A stretch of 64,000 nt of DNA from an uncultured Lachnospiraceae bacterium (GTDB taxonomy: Bacteria; Bacillota; Clostridia; Lachnospirales; Lachnospiraceae): NCBI GenBank assembly GCA_947591155.1, contig CANQDA010000013.1, forward strand, positions 1-64,000, given 5' to 3'. A model generated the notes under the pieces. It did no database searches. It saw only the letters and a program-made list of their open reading frames with translations, and was not told the origin of the DNA. Made by a program: the position numbers and the translations under genes. This document shows positions 32,616 through 41,259 of the stretch, piece by piece. The stretch's first letter is position 1; the number at the start of each line of letters is the position of its first letter.

Positions 32616-32829
32616 ACTACACCTCCCGAGTAAATTTGTTCTGCCCGCAGCGCGGACAGGTTTGATATTTTTATCATAACATCAGAATGGATTGGATGCA
32701 AGCGGAAGTGAGTTTTTGTATGGAACAGAGTGGGTTTTTGTGTGGAGCAAAGTTTTTTGTACAGAACGGAGCAAGCTTTTTTTCATGGGACGGTTTGTTT
32801 CTGCAAGGGACATACATGGAAGCAAAAAA
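32616..32829. other. Non-coding gap with degenerate GTTTTTTGT repeats
   Basis: No gene is seen between the two divergent genes. From 32710 to 32800 there are several loose copies of a T-run followed by GTAYGGARCRGAG-like sequence at roughly 23-bp intervals. They look like a decayed tandem repeat. No function is proposed. Confidence 0.35.
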
Positions 32830-32858
32830 TTGACATTGCGTATCATGCGCGCTATAAC
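32830..32858 (+). promoter_or_regulatory. Promoter of the metallo-beta-lactamase-fold gene
   Basis: TTGACA (32830-32835) and TATAAC (32853-32858) are 17 nt apart, about 95 bp before the start codon. Confidence 0.65.
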
Positions 32859-32953
32859 ATAATCAGTACAAAAGAAGGAAAACTTCTGTGCGGAAAGCTG
32901 AGAAGAGGACCGCATGAGACATCATGGAAAAAACCGGAAAGGAGAAAATGAAT

Positions 32954-33583
32954 ATGAAGATCACATGGATCGGACATTCCTGCTTTAAGATTGAATCGAA
33001 AGGGTACACGGTGATCCTGGATCCCTATGAGGACGGATCTGTGGAGGGCCTGGAGCCGGTGAGAGAGGAGGCGGATCTGGTTCTGTGCAGCCACGAGCAC
33101 GGGGATCACAACGGGCGTTCCTGCGTTACCCTGCGCAAGGGCGTTGACTCCCCATTCACAATTGAAAAGATCGAGACCTATCACGACGATAAAAAGGGAG
33201 CCATGCGCGGCCCCAATACCATCCACATTCTGGACGACGGGGAGTGCCGGGTGGCCCACTTCGGGGATCTGGGCTGCGCGCTTGCGCCGGAGCAGGCGGA
33301 AAAATTGCGGAATCTGGACGTCGCTCTGATCCCGGTGGGCGGGTTCTTTACGATCGACGCAGGGCAGGCGCGAAAGCTGGCGGAGGAGCTCCGGCCGGGA
33401 ATCGTCGTGCCTATGCATTTCAGAAGCGGCAGCTTCGGCTTTGACGTGCTGGATACGGTGGAAGCGTACACTGCGCTCTGTCCGCAGGTGCAGACGGTTT
33501 CCGGCAGCGTGTTGGAGATCACGGGAGGCCAGAAGACGGAAGATCGGACCGTGGTGCTGACGCCGCAAAACGCCGGGAATTGA
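32954..33583 (+). CDS. Metallo-beta-lactamase-fold hydrolase (UlaG-like)
   Basis: This protein of about 209 residues starts MKITWIGHSCFKIESKG and has the metal motif SHEHGDHNG (HxHxDH), then GDLGCALAPEQ and VPMHFRSGSFGF as later metal-ligand regions. The compact size and IGHSCF start place it with UlaG-like/YtkL-type hydrolases. The substrate is unknown. The ATG at 32954 is 9 nt from AGGAG; an ATG at 32948 is only 3 nt from it and less likely. Confidence 0.85.
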   Translation: MKITWIGHSCFKIESKGYTVILDPYEDGSVEGLEPVREEADLVLCSHEHGDHNGRSCVTLRKGVDSPFTIEKIETYHDDKKGAMRGPNTIHILDDGECRVAHFGDLGCALAPEQAEKLRNLDVALIPVGGFFTIDAGQARKLAEELRPGIVVPMHFRSGSFGFDVLDTVEAYTALCPQVQTVSGSVLEITGGQKTEDRTVVLTPQNAGN

Positions 33584-33741
33584 GTGCAAGGTTTTAAATG
33601 CCGGAATCTGAACGAAACGTTTTAAAGGCTGATTTGAATTTGGGCGGAACGTTTGAAAGGAATATGCAATTGAATTGTTGTGAACGATCCGAGACCTGTG
33701 AAGAACCTGAAATCATAAATAAGTTGTTTGATTTCTCCTGA

Positions 33742-33761
33742 CTGTACAGACTTTTGTACAG
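33742..33761. promoter_or_regulatory. CTGTACA-N6-TGTACAG dyad
   Basis: A perfect 7-bp inverted repeat stands about 65 bp before the small genes at 33828 and 33944. TACTAT follows at the distance of a possible -10 box. A repressor or activator site is likely. Apart from it, 33584-33827 holds nothing recognised. Confidence 0.45.
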
Positions 33762-33827
33762 CTATCTGAGGTAAACTGGTACTATCAAAAACAGCAGACC
33801 ATCAAATAGCGAAAGGAGAACCAAGAT

Positions 33828-33944
33828 ATGAAGGGCTATTTAACGGGAAACGGTTACATGGGTTATGTGGAAGGCAGATACATTCTGTTTGCCAGCGAGG
33901 CCGAATATTATGACTATCTGGAGAACGGGAAGGAGGAAGACTGA
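33828..33944 (+). CDS. 38-residue small protein
   Basis: AAAGGAG stands 8 nt before an ATG that opens a 38-codon frame, starting MKGYLTGNGYMGYVEGRYIL and ending in an acidic ENGKEED tail. The stop is TGATG, overlapping the next gene, so the two form an operon. Such short Gly/Tyr-rich proteins next to an EF-hand-like partner occur in gut Clostridia. Function is unknown. Confidence 0.6.
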   Translation: MKGYLTGNGYMGYVEGRYILFASEAEYYDYLENGKEED

Positions 33945-34219
33945 TGTTTGCGTTTGACAAATTGTTTGATTTTAATCATGATGATCATTTGGATGCGCTT
34001 GAACGGGCAGTTCAGTTTCAGGGCATGGACGAGTGGGATCGTGAGGCTTCCTCCGGAAGTTATGGGGGTTCAGGGCTGATCGGTTATAGAGACAACGACG
34101 ATGCGGATGTGTTTGCAGATGCCGGGCTGGATTATGACGAACTGGAATTCATGGATCCGGCTGAGAGGAGAGGCGTGCTGGAGGAGGCAGGGCTGGATCC
34201 GGACGAGTTCGACTTCTGA
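33944..34219 (+). CDS. Small acidic protein with EF-hand-like loop
   Basis: This 91-residue, strongly acidic protein starts MFAFDKLFDFNHDDHLDALE. DFNHDDHLDALE matches the spacing of a calcium-binding EF-hand loop (Asp-x-Asn-x-Asp ending in Glu). The C-terminal half repeats an acidic DxxxLDPDEF theme. It is translationally coupled to the 38-residue gene and followed by a terminator. Calcium binding is inferred only from the motif. Confidence 0.6.
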   Translation: MFAFDKLFDFNHDDHLDALERAVQFQGMDEWDREASSGSYGGSGLIGYRDNDDADVFADAGLDYDELEFMDPAERRGVLEEAGLDPDEFDF

Positions 34220-34233
34220 GACATACAAAACAA

Positions 34234-34284
34234 GGCGGATCTGTCGGTCAAAAACTGATTGCCGGATCCGCCATATTATTTTAT
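34234..34284 (+). terminator. Terminator of the small-protein operon
   Basis: GGCGGATC pairs with GATCCGCC around a loop of about 23 nt, followed by an AT-rich ATATTATTTTAT tail. Confidence 0.6.
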
Positions 34285-34424
34285 AATGTGACTTGCAAGA
34301 AGTTCGCTTGCTTGCAAGGGCGAACTACGCAAGTCAGCGACAGAACGGAATGTTCTGGAGCAGAATGTGACTTGCAAGAAGTTCGCTTGCTTGCAAGGGA
34401 GAACTACGCGAGTCGGCGACAGAA
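34285..34424 (+). repeat. Duplicated 61-bp nested-hairpin unit before the WYL gene
   Basis: Copies at 34285-34345 and 34364-34424 are identical at 58 of 61 positions. Each can fold as an outer stem ACTTGC/GCAAGT around an inner stem GTTCGC/GCGAAC with CTTGCAAG palindromes. In copy two, one change keeps the outer stem through a G-U pair and another breaks one inner pair. The array ends 13 bp before the regulator's start codon. Confidence 0.75.
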
Positions 34425-34437
34425 AGGACGAATCACC

Positions 34438-35421
34438 ATGGCTGCACTGGATCAGAAGCTCCGAACGCTCTACCTCATGGACATTATGCTGGAGCGCACG
34501 GACGACACACATATGCTGAATGCCTCGCAGCTCTGCGAGATTCTCGAGCAGGAATATTCCATTAGCACGGACCGCAGGACGATCTACGCGGAGATGGAGA
34601 TCCTGTCCAGATATGGATTGGACGTGCAGCAGAAGAAAGGGAAAAATCCGGGCTATTATATCGGCGCGCGGGAGTTTGAGCTGCCGGAGCTAAAGCTTCT
34701 GGTGGACGCGGTGCAGTCGTCGAAATTCATCACAGAGAGCAAGTCACGGGAGCTGATCAAAAAGCTGGAGAAGCTCTGCTGCAGGACGGACGCGGCGATC
34801 CTGTCGAAGCAGGTCTTCATCGTGAACCGCCTGAAGGCCGAGAACGAGACCATCTATTACAACGTGGACTACGTGCACAACGCGATCTACGAGAACCGGG
34901 AGATCTCGTTTCAATACGCGGAGTGGACGATGCAGAAGAAATTCCATCTGCGAAAGGACGGAGCCCGGTATATCGTCAGCCCGTGGGCGCTCACCTGGGA
35001 CGATGAGAATTACTATTTGGTGGCTTACGACGATGCGGTCGGGCAGATCCGGCATTACCGCGTAGACAAGATGCAGCGCACACAGATACTGGAGACAGAG
35101 CGCAAGGGAGAGGCGACCTTCCGAAATTTCGACCTCGCGGAGTTTGCGAAGAAAACCTTCGGCATGTACGGCGGGCACGATGAGACGGTGACGCTCGTGT
35201 GTGAGAAACATTTGGCGGGGATCATGATCGACCGTTTCGGCCACGACGTCTGGCTTGTCCCGATGGACGGGGAGCATTTCCGCATCCGGGTGCTCGTGTC
35301 GGTGAGCCCGCAGTTCTTCGGTTGGCTGACCGGGATCGGATCTGGCGCGTGGATCGAGGGGCCGGGGAACGTTCGCGAAGAGTACCGGAAATATCTGCTG
35401 GAAGTGCTCGGAAATTATTAG
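34438..35421 (+). CDS. WYL-domain transcriptional regulator
   Basis: This 327-residue protein has an N-terminal winged helix (about 5-75, with LCEILEQEYSISTDRRTIYAEMEIL), a linker, and a WYL domain (about 145-235: FHLRKDGARYIVSPWALTWDDENYYLVAYDD). A C-terminal WCX region follows. WYL proteins bind nucleic acid or small ligands and often control DNA-damage or defence genes. AAAGGA is 9 nt before the ATG. Two structured repeats form its leader and could regulate it. It has no obvious target operon beside it. Confidence 0.85.
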   Translation: MAALDQKLRTLYLMDIMLERTDDTHMLNASQLCEILEQEYSISTDRRTIYAEMEILSRYGLDVQQKKGKNPGYYIGAREFELPELKLLVDAVQSSKFITESKSRELIKKLEKLCCRTDAAILSKQVFIVNRLKAENETIYYNVDYVHNAIYENREISFQYAEWTMQKKFHLRKDGARYIVSPWALTWDDENYYLVAYDDAVGQIRHYRVDKMQRTQILETERKGEATFRNFDLAEFAKKTFGMYGGHDETVTLVCEKHLAGIMIDRFGHDVWLVPMDGEHFRIRVLVSVSPQFFGWLTGIGSGAWIEGPGNVREEYRKYLLEVLGNY

Positions 35422-35496
35422 ATCGGGGAAAATACAGAGTACGCGATGCAAAAAAGAATTGTATTCTTCACGATTCTATGTTATATTTAGGAGCGC

Positions 35497-35541
35497 AAGG
35501 GACAAAGAAGCCCCAACTCAAGGGATGCTTTGTCCCTTTTT
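35497..35541 (+). terminator. Terminator after the WYL gene
   Basis: AAGGGACAAAG pairs with CTTTGTCCCTT and is followed by T-rich sequence. It separates the WYL gene from the ABC transporter operon. Confidence 0.75.
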
Positions 35542-35675
35542 CGTACAGCTGAAGATGCAGGACAGGATATTTCCCGAAACCACGTGGGAGCGGTGAGAGT
35601 GTGTGAGACATTCCTGGATCAATGGATCTGGCGGTATGAAACAAGAGAATAATAAAGAAAATGGAGGAGAAGATT

Positions 35676-36524
35676 ATGAAGAAAAACAGAAAAATTGCAA
35701 CAGGTCTGCTGTGTGCGGTATCCATGGCGGCAGTGATGAGCATGACGGCGTTCGCGGACGAGGAGACGAAGACGCTCCGCGTAGCGATGGAGTGCGGCTA
35801 CGCCCCGTACAACTGGACGCAGGCGGATGATTCCAACGGTGCGGTGCCGATCGCGGACAGCAAGGAGTTCGCGTACGGCTACGACGTTATGATGGCGAAG
35901 CACATCTGTGAGGAGCTCGGCTGGGACCTCGAGATCGTGAAGCTTGACTGGGATTCCCTTGTACCGGCGGTGCAGTCCGGCACGGTGGACTGTGTGATCG
36001 CAGGCCAGTCGATCACGTCCGAGCGCTTGGAGATGGTGGACTTCACGGAACCATATTACTATGCGTCGATCATCACGCTGACGAAGTCGGACAGCGATTA
36101 CGCGGACGCCGAGGGCGTTGCGGATCTTGCGGGCGCGACGGCTACTTCCCAGCTGAACACCGTGTGGTATGACACCTGCCTGCCGCAGATCCCGGACGCT
36201 GACATTCTTTCGGCGCAGGAATCCGCTCCGGCGATGCTGGTAGCGCTCGATGCGGACAAGTGCGACATCGTTGTGACCGACATGCCGACCGGTATGGCCG
36301 CGTGCGTGGCTTATCCGGATTTCAAGCTGCTCGACTTCACAGGCTCGGACGACGACTTCGAGGTGTCCGAGGAGGAGATCAACATCGGCATTTCCCTGCA
36401 GAAGGGCAACACGGAGCTGCTCGACGCGATCAACGGCGTGCTCGCCGACATGACCGTCGAAGATTACGAGGAAATGATGAACGAGGCGATTTCCGTGCAG
36501 CCGCTCTCGGACGCGGAAGAGTAA
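35676..36524 (+). CDS. Amino-acid ABC transporter substrate-binding protein (system 1)
   Basis: This 282-residue family 3 solute-binding protein has a signal peptide (1-27, cut near AFA-DEE). The binding fold shows LRVAMECGYAPYNW, YGYDVMMAKHICEELG, VDCVIAGQSITSERLEMVDFTEPYYY and DLAGATATSQLNT. No lipobox Cys is at the cut site, so the usual Gram-positive lipid anchor is missing. GGAGGAG lies 6 nt before the ATG. A permease and ATPase follow, completing a polar amino-acid importer. Ligand is not deducible. Confidence 0.88.
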   Translation: MKKNRKIATGLLCAVSMAAVMSMTAFADEETKTLRVAMECGYAPYNWTQADDSNGAVPIADSKEFAYGYDVMMAKHICEELGWDLEIVKLDWDSLVPAVQSGTVDCVIAGQSITSERLEMVDFTEPYYYASIITLTKSDSDYADAEGVADLAGATATSQLNTVWYDTCLPQIPDADILSAQESAPAMLVALDADKCDIVVTDMPTGMAACVAYPDFKLLDFTGSDDDFEVSEEEINIGISLQKGNTELLDAINGVLADMTVEDYEEMMNEAISVQPLSDAEE

Positions 36525-36671
36525 GTTCGGAACGTTCTTTTAAAACGACATAAAGCATTTTACAAAGAAGTAGAAGTATAGTTCAGGGAGTATCTCAGGA
36601 GCAGAGGGTATCGCATGACAGACCGGTTGCTTCTGGGATGCTCTCATATATAAAGAAAGAGGAAAAGAACC

Positions 36672-37475
36672 ATGCCACAAGATTTCTTCGGCAGGATCGT
36701 CTATATTCTACAGACACGCGGGCTGTCCTATCTGGATGGCGCCAAGAATACAATGATCATCGCGCTGGTCAGCACGTTGATCGGCTGTATCATCGGTTTC
36801 GCGGTCGGCATTGTGCAGACGATTCCGGTCAGCAAAAATGACAATATCATCAAGCGCGGAGTGCTCTGGGTCGTCCGTCTGGTGCTGAACGCTTACGTTG
36901 AGGTGTTCCGCGGCACGCCGATGATGGCGCAGGCGATGTTCATCTATTTCGGCTCGTCGGTGCTGTTTGACATCAACATGTCGATGTGGTTCGCCGCGTT
37001 TTTCATCGTGTCGATCAACACCGGCGCATACATGGCCGAGACGGTCCGCGGAGGCATACTCTCGATCGATCCGGGGCAGACGGAAGGCGCGAAAGCGATC
37101 GGCATGACGCATGTGCAGACGATGCTCTACGTCATCCTGCCGCAGGCTCTGCGCAACATCATGCCCCAGATCGGCAACAATCTGATCATCAACATCAAGG
37201 ATACCTGCGTGCTCTCCGTCATCGGCATCGTGGAGCTGTTCTACGCGGCCAAGAGCGTGGCGGGTGCATATTACACGTACTTTGAGTCGTTCACCGTGGC
37301 GATGGCAGTCTATTTTGTGCTGACATTCGCGTGCTCGCGGCTTCTGCGTCTCTGGGAGAACAAGATGGACGGCTCGGACAGCTACGACCTGGCGACGACG
37401 GACACGCTCGCGCACACGAGCGGCCTGTACAATTATCCGGGGAAGGAGGGGGACGAATGGACAGAGAACAAGTGA
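36672..37475 (+). CDS. Amino-acid ABC transporter permease (system 1)
   Basis: This 267-residue HisM/GlnP-type permease has about five membrane helices and the EAA loop [31 protein letters not shown]. The upstream [12 protein letters not shown] is the family's RGTP motif. A C-terminal cytoplasmic tail of about 30 residues (from about 238) is longer than usual. It overlaps the ATPase gene by 19 nt. Confidence 0.92.
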   Translation: MPQDFFGRIVYILQTRGLSYLDGAKNTMIIALVSTLIGCIIGFAVGIVQTIPVSKNDNIIKRGVLWVVRLVLNAYVEVFRGTPMMAQAMFIYFGSSVLFDINMSMWFAAFFIVSINTGAYMAETVRGGILSIDPGQTEGAKAIGMTHVQTMLYVILPQALRNIMPQIGNNLIINIKDTCVLSVIGIVELFYAAKSVAGAYYTYFESFTVAMAVYFVLTFACSRLLRLWENKMDGSDSYDLATTDTLAHTSGLYNYPGKEGDEWTENK

Positions 37476-38200
37476 TCGCGATCAACCATCTGAGCAAGAG
37501 CTTCGGCAAGAATGTTGTGCTGCGCGACATCGACTTCTCGGTGTCCACCGGCGATGTGACCTGCATCATCGGCGCATCCGGCTCTGGCAAGTCAACGCTT
37601 CTGCGCTGCATCAATCTGCTTGAGACGCCGACGACCGGCGAGATCCTCTTTCACGGACAGAACATCGAGGGACCGCACACGAATGCGGCGTCCTACCGCG
37701 CGAAGGTCGGCATGGTGTTCCAGAGCTTCAACCTCTTCAACAACATGACCGTGCTGAAAAACTGCATGGTCGGGCAGATCAAGGTACTGAAGAAGAGCAA
37801 GGATGAGGCGAAACAGAACGCCCTGCGCTTTCTCGAGAAGGTCGGCATGGCTCCGTACATCAACGCGAAGCCGCGCCAGCTCTCCGGCGGACAGAAGCAG
37901 CGTGTCGCGATCGCGCGCGCCCTGGCGATGGAGCCCGAGCTTCTGCTGTTCGACGAGCCGACGTCCGCGCTCGACCCGCAGATGGTGGGTGAGGTGCTCG
38001 ACGTCATGAAGCAGCTCGCGCAGGAGGGCATGACGATGATCATCGTGACGCATGAGATGGCGTTCGCGCGCGACGTCTCCAACCACGTCGTCTATATGTC
38101 GGACGGCGTTATCGCGGAGGAGGGCGACCCGGCGCAGATCTTCAGCAATCCGCAGAATCCGCGGACGAAAGAATTTTTGAGCCGCTTCATGCGGGGATGA
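37457..38200 (+). CDS. Amino-acid ABC transporter ATP-binding protein (system 1)
   Basis: This 247-residue ATPase shows Walker [10 protein letters not shown], the Q-loop in VFQSFNLF, signature [16 protein letters not shown], Walker [13 protein letters not shown] and the switch His in VTHEM. It belongs to the GlnQ/HisP branch. The ATG at 37457 has GGAAGGAGGGGG before it and lies inside the permease gene. Confidence 0.94.
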   Translation: MDREQVIAINHLSKSFGKNVVLRDIDFSVSTGDVTCIIGASGSGKSTLLRCINLLETPTTGEILFHGQNIEGPHTNAASYRAKVGMVFQSFNLFNNMTVLKNCMVGQIKVLKKSKDEAKQNALRFLEKVGMAPYINAKPRQLSGGQKQRVAIARALAMEPELLLFDEPTSALDPQMVGEVLDVMKQLAQEGMTMIIVTHEMAFARDVSNHVVYMSDGVIAEEGDPAQIFSNPQNPRTKEFLSRFMRG

Positions 38201-38240
38201 AAGGGTAAAATCAGACTTTTGTTTTAATGTGAAAAATGAG

Positions 38241-38286
38241 AATACCTCACTTACACGTTTATCGCATCGTGATGAGTGAGGTATTT
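38241..38286 (+). terminator. Terminator of transporter system 1
   Basis: AATACCTCACT pairs with AGTGAGGTATT and is followed by a T-run. It ends the three-gene operon. Confidence 0.75.
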
Positions 38287-38375
38287 TTCGCGAATTATAA
38301 TTTTAAAAATTCCATTCTGAGGTTTGACAAGTCTGTCTCGATATGGGAAAATTAAAAATAAAGGAGGGAGTAGAA

Positions 38376-39050
38376 ATGAAAAGATTAAGAATGGTTTTGA
38401 TATTGGCGGCGGCTGTTTTAGCTGTCTCGGGAAGTATGGCCGTAAAAACCGAGGCGAAAGGCAAAACGATGAAAGCGTGGGCAAAAGCGTATTTGCAAAT
38501 CGCAGAGACCTATAATAAAGAGGACGAGGAATATAAGGCGAAAGGTTCATTCCTTTACAGTCCGTATAAATACGCTTTAGTTTATTTTGACAAAGACGAT
38601 ATTCCGGAGTTTGTTGTCGGGAATAACGGATACTGGGTCAGTATGTACACGTACAACAAAAAGACCAAAAAAACGATTCTATTGATGGATCGCTGGGCCT
38701 ACGGCGCGATGGGAAACCATGGCTATGAATATCTTCCCCAAAAGGGTATTCTGTACAACCAGAACAGTGATTTTGCGGGCTGCGTTGTGAAACATTGCGT
38801 CCTTACTTTGAAGAAGAGCAAACTGGTCGCCAAATATTCAAAGAGCCTGACCGAAAAACACTTTATTGACAAGAATAACAACGGCTATCCTGATGATAGC
38901 GAGTATATTACTAAGGCGAGATATTATTATGGAGATAAAAAGATATCAGCAAAGAAATTCAAATCTTATATACCGAAAGGATCCTATAAATTACTGACAG
39001 GGAAAAAATCTTTTGCAAAGATCAAAAAGATTTTGGCTAAGAAAAAGTAA
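38376..39050 (+). CDS. Secreted Lys-rich protein, unknown function
   Basis: This 224-residue protein has a signal peptide (1-28) and a compact, Lys/Tyr-rich mature part with LVYFDKDDIPEFVVGNNGYWVSMYTYNKKTKK, which resembles extracellular proteins that carry a short Asp-rich calcium site. DKNNNGYPDDSEY is a second EF-hand-like loop. The C-terminus ends in KKILAKKK. AAAGGAGGG is 7 nt before the ATG. It may bind the cell surface by charge. No enzyme motif is seen. Confidence 0.65.
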   Translation: MKRLRMVLILAAAVLAVSGSMAVKTEAKGKTMKAWAKAYLQIAETYNKEDEEYKAKGSFLYSPYKYALVYFDKDDIPEFVVGNNGYWVSMYTYNKKTKKTILLMDRWAYGAMGNHGYEYLPQKGILYNQNSDFAGCVVKHCVLTLKKSKLVAKYSKSLTEKHFIDKNNNGYPDDSEYITKARYYYGDKKISAKKFKSYIPKGSYKLLTGKKSFAKIKKILAKKK

Positions 39051-39054
39051 ATCA

Positions 39055-39083
39055 TTGACAAGTATTTTCCGCTGTGCTATTTT
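39055..39083 (+). promoter_or_regulatory. Promoter of the glycine riboswitch transcript
   Basis: TTGACA (39055-39060) and TATTTT (39078-39083) have a 17-nt spacer, placing the start about 30 bp before the first aptamer. Confidence 0.6.
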
Positions 39084-39117
39084 AATGTAGTAAATCAAAT
39101 TGAATATGTGCAGAATG

Positions 39118-39360
39118 AAGTACCCGGGAGACAGGCGGAAGCCGCCCGAAGGAGTAACACTCACAGGGGTCATCCGGCCGGAACGAAAGACTGCAAAGCG
39201 CGATCATATATGAGAGTGCAGTTAGGCAGGCGGACGGGAAGGCAGCGGGAGGACGGGACCGGCTACGGACTGCACTCTGGAGAATCCCACGAAGGAGTGG
39301 GTGCCGAAGGTGCAAAGCGCGGTGCGCGAATCTCTCAGGCGAAAGGACAGAGACGGTTTC
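39118..39360 (+). ncRNA. Tandem glycine riboswitch
   Basis: Two aptamer-like units precede the symporter gene. The second (about 39274-39353) is clear: CTCTGGAGA at its start, GCCGAAGGTGCAAAGC in the core and CTCTCAGGCGAAAGGACAGAG at its end match the glycine-binding core. The first (about 39124-39193) has GGGAGACAGG, CGCCCGAAGGAGTAA and CACAGG but diverges more. The linker between them is longer than usual. A terminator hairpin follows, so glycine probably controls transcription of the downstream AGCS symporter. Confidence 0.82.
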
Positions 39361-39383
39361 AGATTTTTCTGGTGCGTTTGTTT

Positions 39384-39414
39384 GGACAGATGAGAGATTC
39401 ATCTGTCCTTTTCT
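39384..39414 (+). terminator. Expression-platform terminator
   Basis: GGACAGATGA pairs with TCATCTGTCC and is followed by TTTTCTTT. It lies about 30 bp after aptamer two and 160 bp before the symporter, where a glycine-controlled terminator belongs. Confidence 0.75.
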
Positions 39415-39572
39415 TTGCGCGGAAAGGCATTCATTCGGGAAGAGACAAGTATACTGAATAGAAAGGTACACGATACATGCGCTCAGACATCTGTGGGAAT
39501 CTTCTGAGGAGATTATGAAAGAGGCGAGTGTTCGACAGGGAACAGTCGCGCAGCAGAGAGGAAGGGTTGTAA

Positions 39573-41084
39573 ATGATTGATGTGATTACCAAAGTAAACA
39601 GTACTATCAATGGCATCGTCTGGGGCTGGCCAGCGCTGATCTTGCTGGCGTTTGTCGGCGTGCTGATGACCTGCATGACGAAGTTCTTCCAGCTGAGTCA
39701 TTTTAAGCACTGGGTAAAGAATACGATCGGCGCGATCTTCGGCGACCGCAGCGTCACAAAGCACACGAAGGATAAGTCGATCTCTCAGTTCCAGTCCCTG
39801 TGTACGGCTCTGGCGGCGACCGTCGGCACCGGCAACATTGTCGGCGTGGCGAGCGCGATCGCGGTCGGCGGACCGGGCGCCGTGTTCTGGATGTGGCTGA
39901 TCGCGTTCTTCGGGATGATGACGAACTTTTCCGAGAACGTGCTCGGTATCCTGTACCGCCACAAGAATGAGCGGGGCGAGTGGTGCGGAGGCGCGATGTA
40001 TTATCTGCGCGACGGCCTCGGCAGCAAGCCGGGCTGTAAGATGATCGGCAAGGTGCTCGCGGTCCTGTTTTCCTGCTTCTGCCTGTTGGCGTCGTTCGGC
40101 ATCGGCAACATGAGCCAGGTCAACAGCATGGTGGGCAACGTGAAGAACGTACTCAAGATCCCTGAGACGGAAGCGCCCGATCTCCGCGTCTATGTGATCG
40201 GCGTCATCCTGATGATCGCGGTGGGACTCGTGATCATCGGCGGCATCAAGGTGATCGCGTCCGTGACGGAGAAGCTTGTTCCGTTCATGGTCGTGATCTA
40301 TGTGATCGGTACGCTGGTCATCATCTTTGTACATATCGGAACGGTTCCGGCTGTGTTCGCGGCGATCTTCAAGGGCGCGTTTGCGATGAAAGCGGTCGGC
40401 GGCGGCGTGGTAGGCTCTGGCATCGCGCTGGCAGTCCAGCAGGGGATGAAGCGCGGCGTGTTCTCGAACGAGGCAGGCCTGGGCTCGTCCGTTATGGTGC
40501 ACTCCAGCTCCAACGTCAAGGAGCCGGTCCGCCAGGGTATGTGGGGTATCTTCGAGGTGTTTGCGGACACGATCATCGTCTGCACGCTGACAGCGCTGAC
40601 GCTTCTCACCTCCGGGCTGATCGATCTTGATACTGGTAAGCTCACGGAGGCGGGCGCCGCGATCAACAGCAACGCCCTGATCAGCGAGGCGTTCTCGGAG
40701 ACCTTCGGCGCTCCGGGCGCATGGTTCATCACACTGGCGATCCTGTTGTTCGCGTACTCGACGGTGCTCGGCTGGAGCCATTACGGCTCGACCGCCTGTG
40801 AGTATCTCTTCAAGACAAAATCGGTCATCGTGTACCGCATCATTTTCGTGGTGATCGTGCTTGCGGGTTCCCTGATGGAGGCGCAGCTTGCGTGGGATAT
40901 CTCCGACACCTTCAACGGTCTGATGATGGTGCCGAACCTGATCGGCGTGCTCGTGCTCTCTCCGATTGTCATGAGGTGTACGAAGAACTATGTGGACCGC
41001 AGGCTGCACGGCAAGAACGAGAAGCCGATGCTCTCCATGTTCCCGGAGATTCAGGCGGAGCAGGAGAAAGGATTGGAGGATTGA
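39573..41084 (+). CDS. Sodium:alanine/glycine symporter (AGCS family)
   Basis: This 503-residue transporter has about eleven membrane helices. Family motifs are TALAATVGTGNIVGVASAIAVGGPGAVFWMW near the N-terminus and the GVFSNEAGLGSSVM block in the middle. It imports small neutral amino acids with sodium. The glycine riboswitch upstream indicates glycine as the substrate, or export/import balance under glycine stress. A ribosome site GAGAGGAAGG lies before the ATG. A terminator follows at 41139. Confidence 0.93.
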   Translation: MIDVITKVNSTINGIVWGWPALILLAFVGVLMTCMTKFFQLSHFKHWVKNTIGAIFGDRSVTKHTKDKSISQFQSLCTALAATVGTGNIVGVASAIAVGGPGAVFWMWLIAFFGMMTNFSENVLGILYRHKNERGEWCGGAMYYLRDGLGSKPGCKMIGKVLAVLFSCFCLLASFGIGNMSQVNSMVGNVKNVLKIPETEAPDLRVYVIGVILMIAVGLVIIGGIKVIASVTEKLVPFMVVIYVIGTLVIIFVHIGTVPAVFAAIFKGAFAMKAVGGGVVGSGIALAVQQGMKRGVFSNEAGLGSSVMVHSSSNVKEPVRQGMWGIFEVFADTIIVCTLTALTLLTSGLIDLDTGKLTEAGAAINSNALISEAFSETFGAPGAWFITLAILLFAYSTVLGWSHYGSTACEYLFKTKSVIVYRIIFVVIVLAGSLMEAQLAWDISDTFNGLMMVPNLIGVLVLSPIVMRCTKNYVDRRLHGKNEKPMLSMFPEIQAEQEKGLED

Positions 41085-41138
41085 AATTCCTATACATAAC
41101 AGATTTGAAGTAGTAGATTAATACAGATGAGAAAGGCC

Positions 41139-41190
41139 GCCGCAGGATAAGCTGTCTGATTGTTGAACGGACTGTCCTGCGGCATTTTTT
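41139..41190 (+). terminator. Terminator of the AGCS gene
   Basis: GCCGCAGG (41139-41146) pairs with CCTGCGGC and is followed by ATTTTTT. The next gene is convergent. Confidence 0.75.
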
Positions 41191-41259
41191 CATAAAACAA
41201 CGCCGCCAGATACGCTCCAGCGGCGTTTATGCATGCGAAAAGATTCATTTTTGAGTGCT

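Noticed and set aside
34288..34437. An N-terminal extension of the WYL regulator
   Set aside because: The extension is encoded by the duplicated hairpin repeats and starts without a ribosome site. ATG 34438 is better placed.
39513..41009. A 498-codon minus-strand open frame opposite the AGCS symporter gene
   Set aside because: It is His/Asp/Arg-rich with no domain pattern and mirrors the GC-rich codons of the clear symporter gene, so it is a shadow frame.
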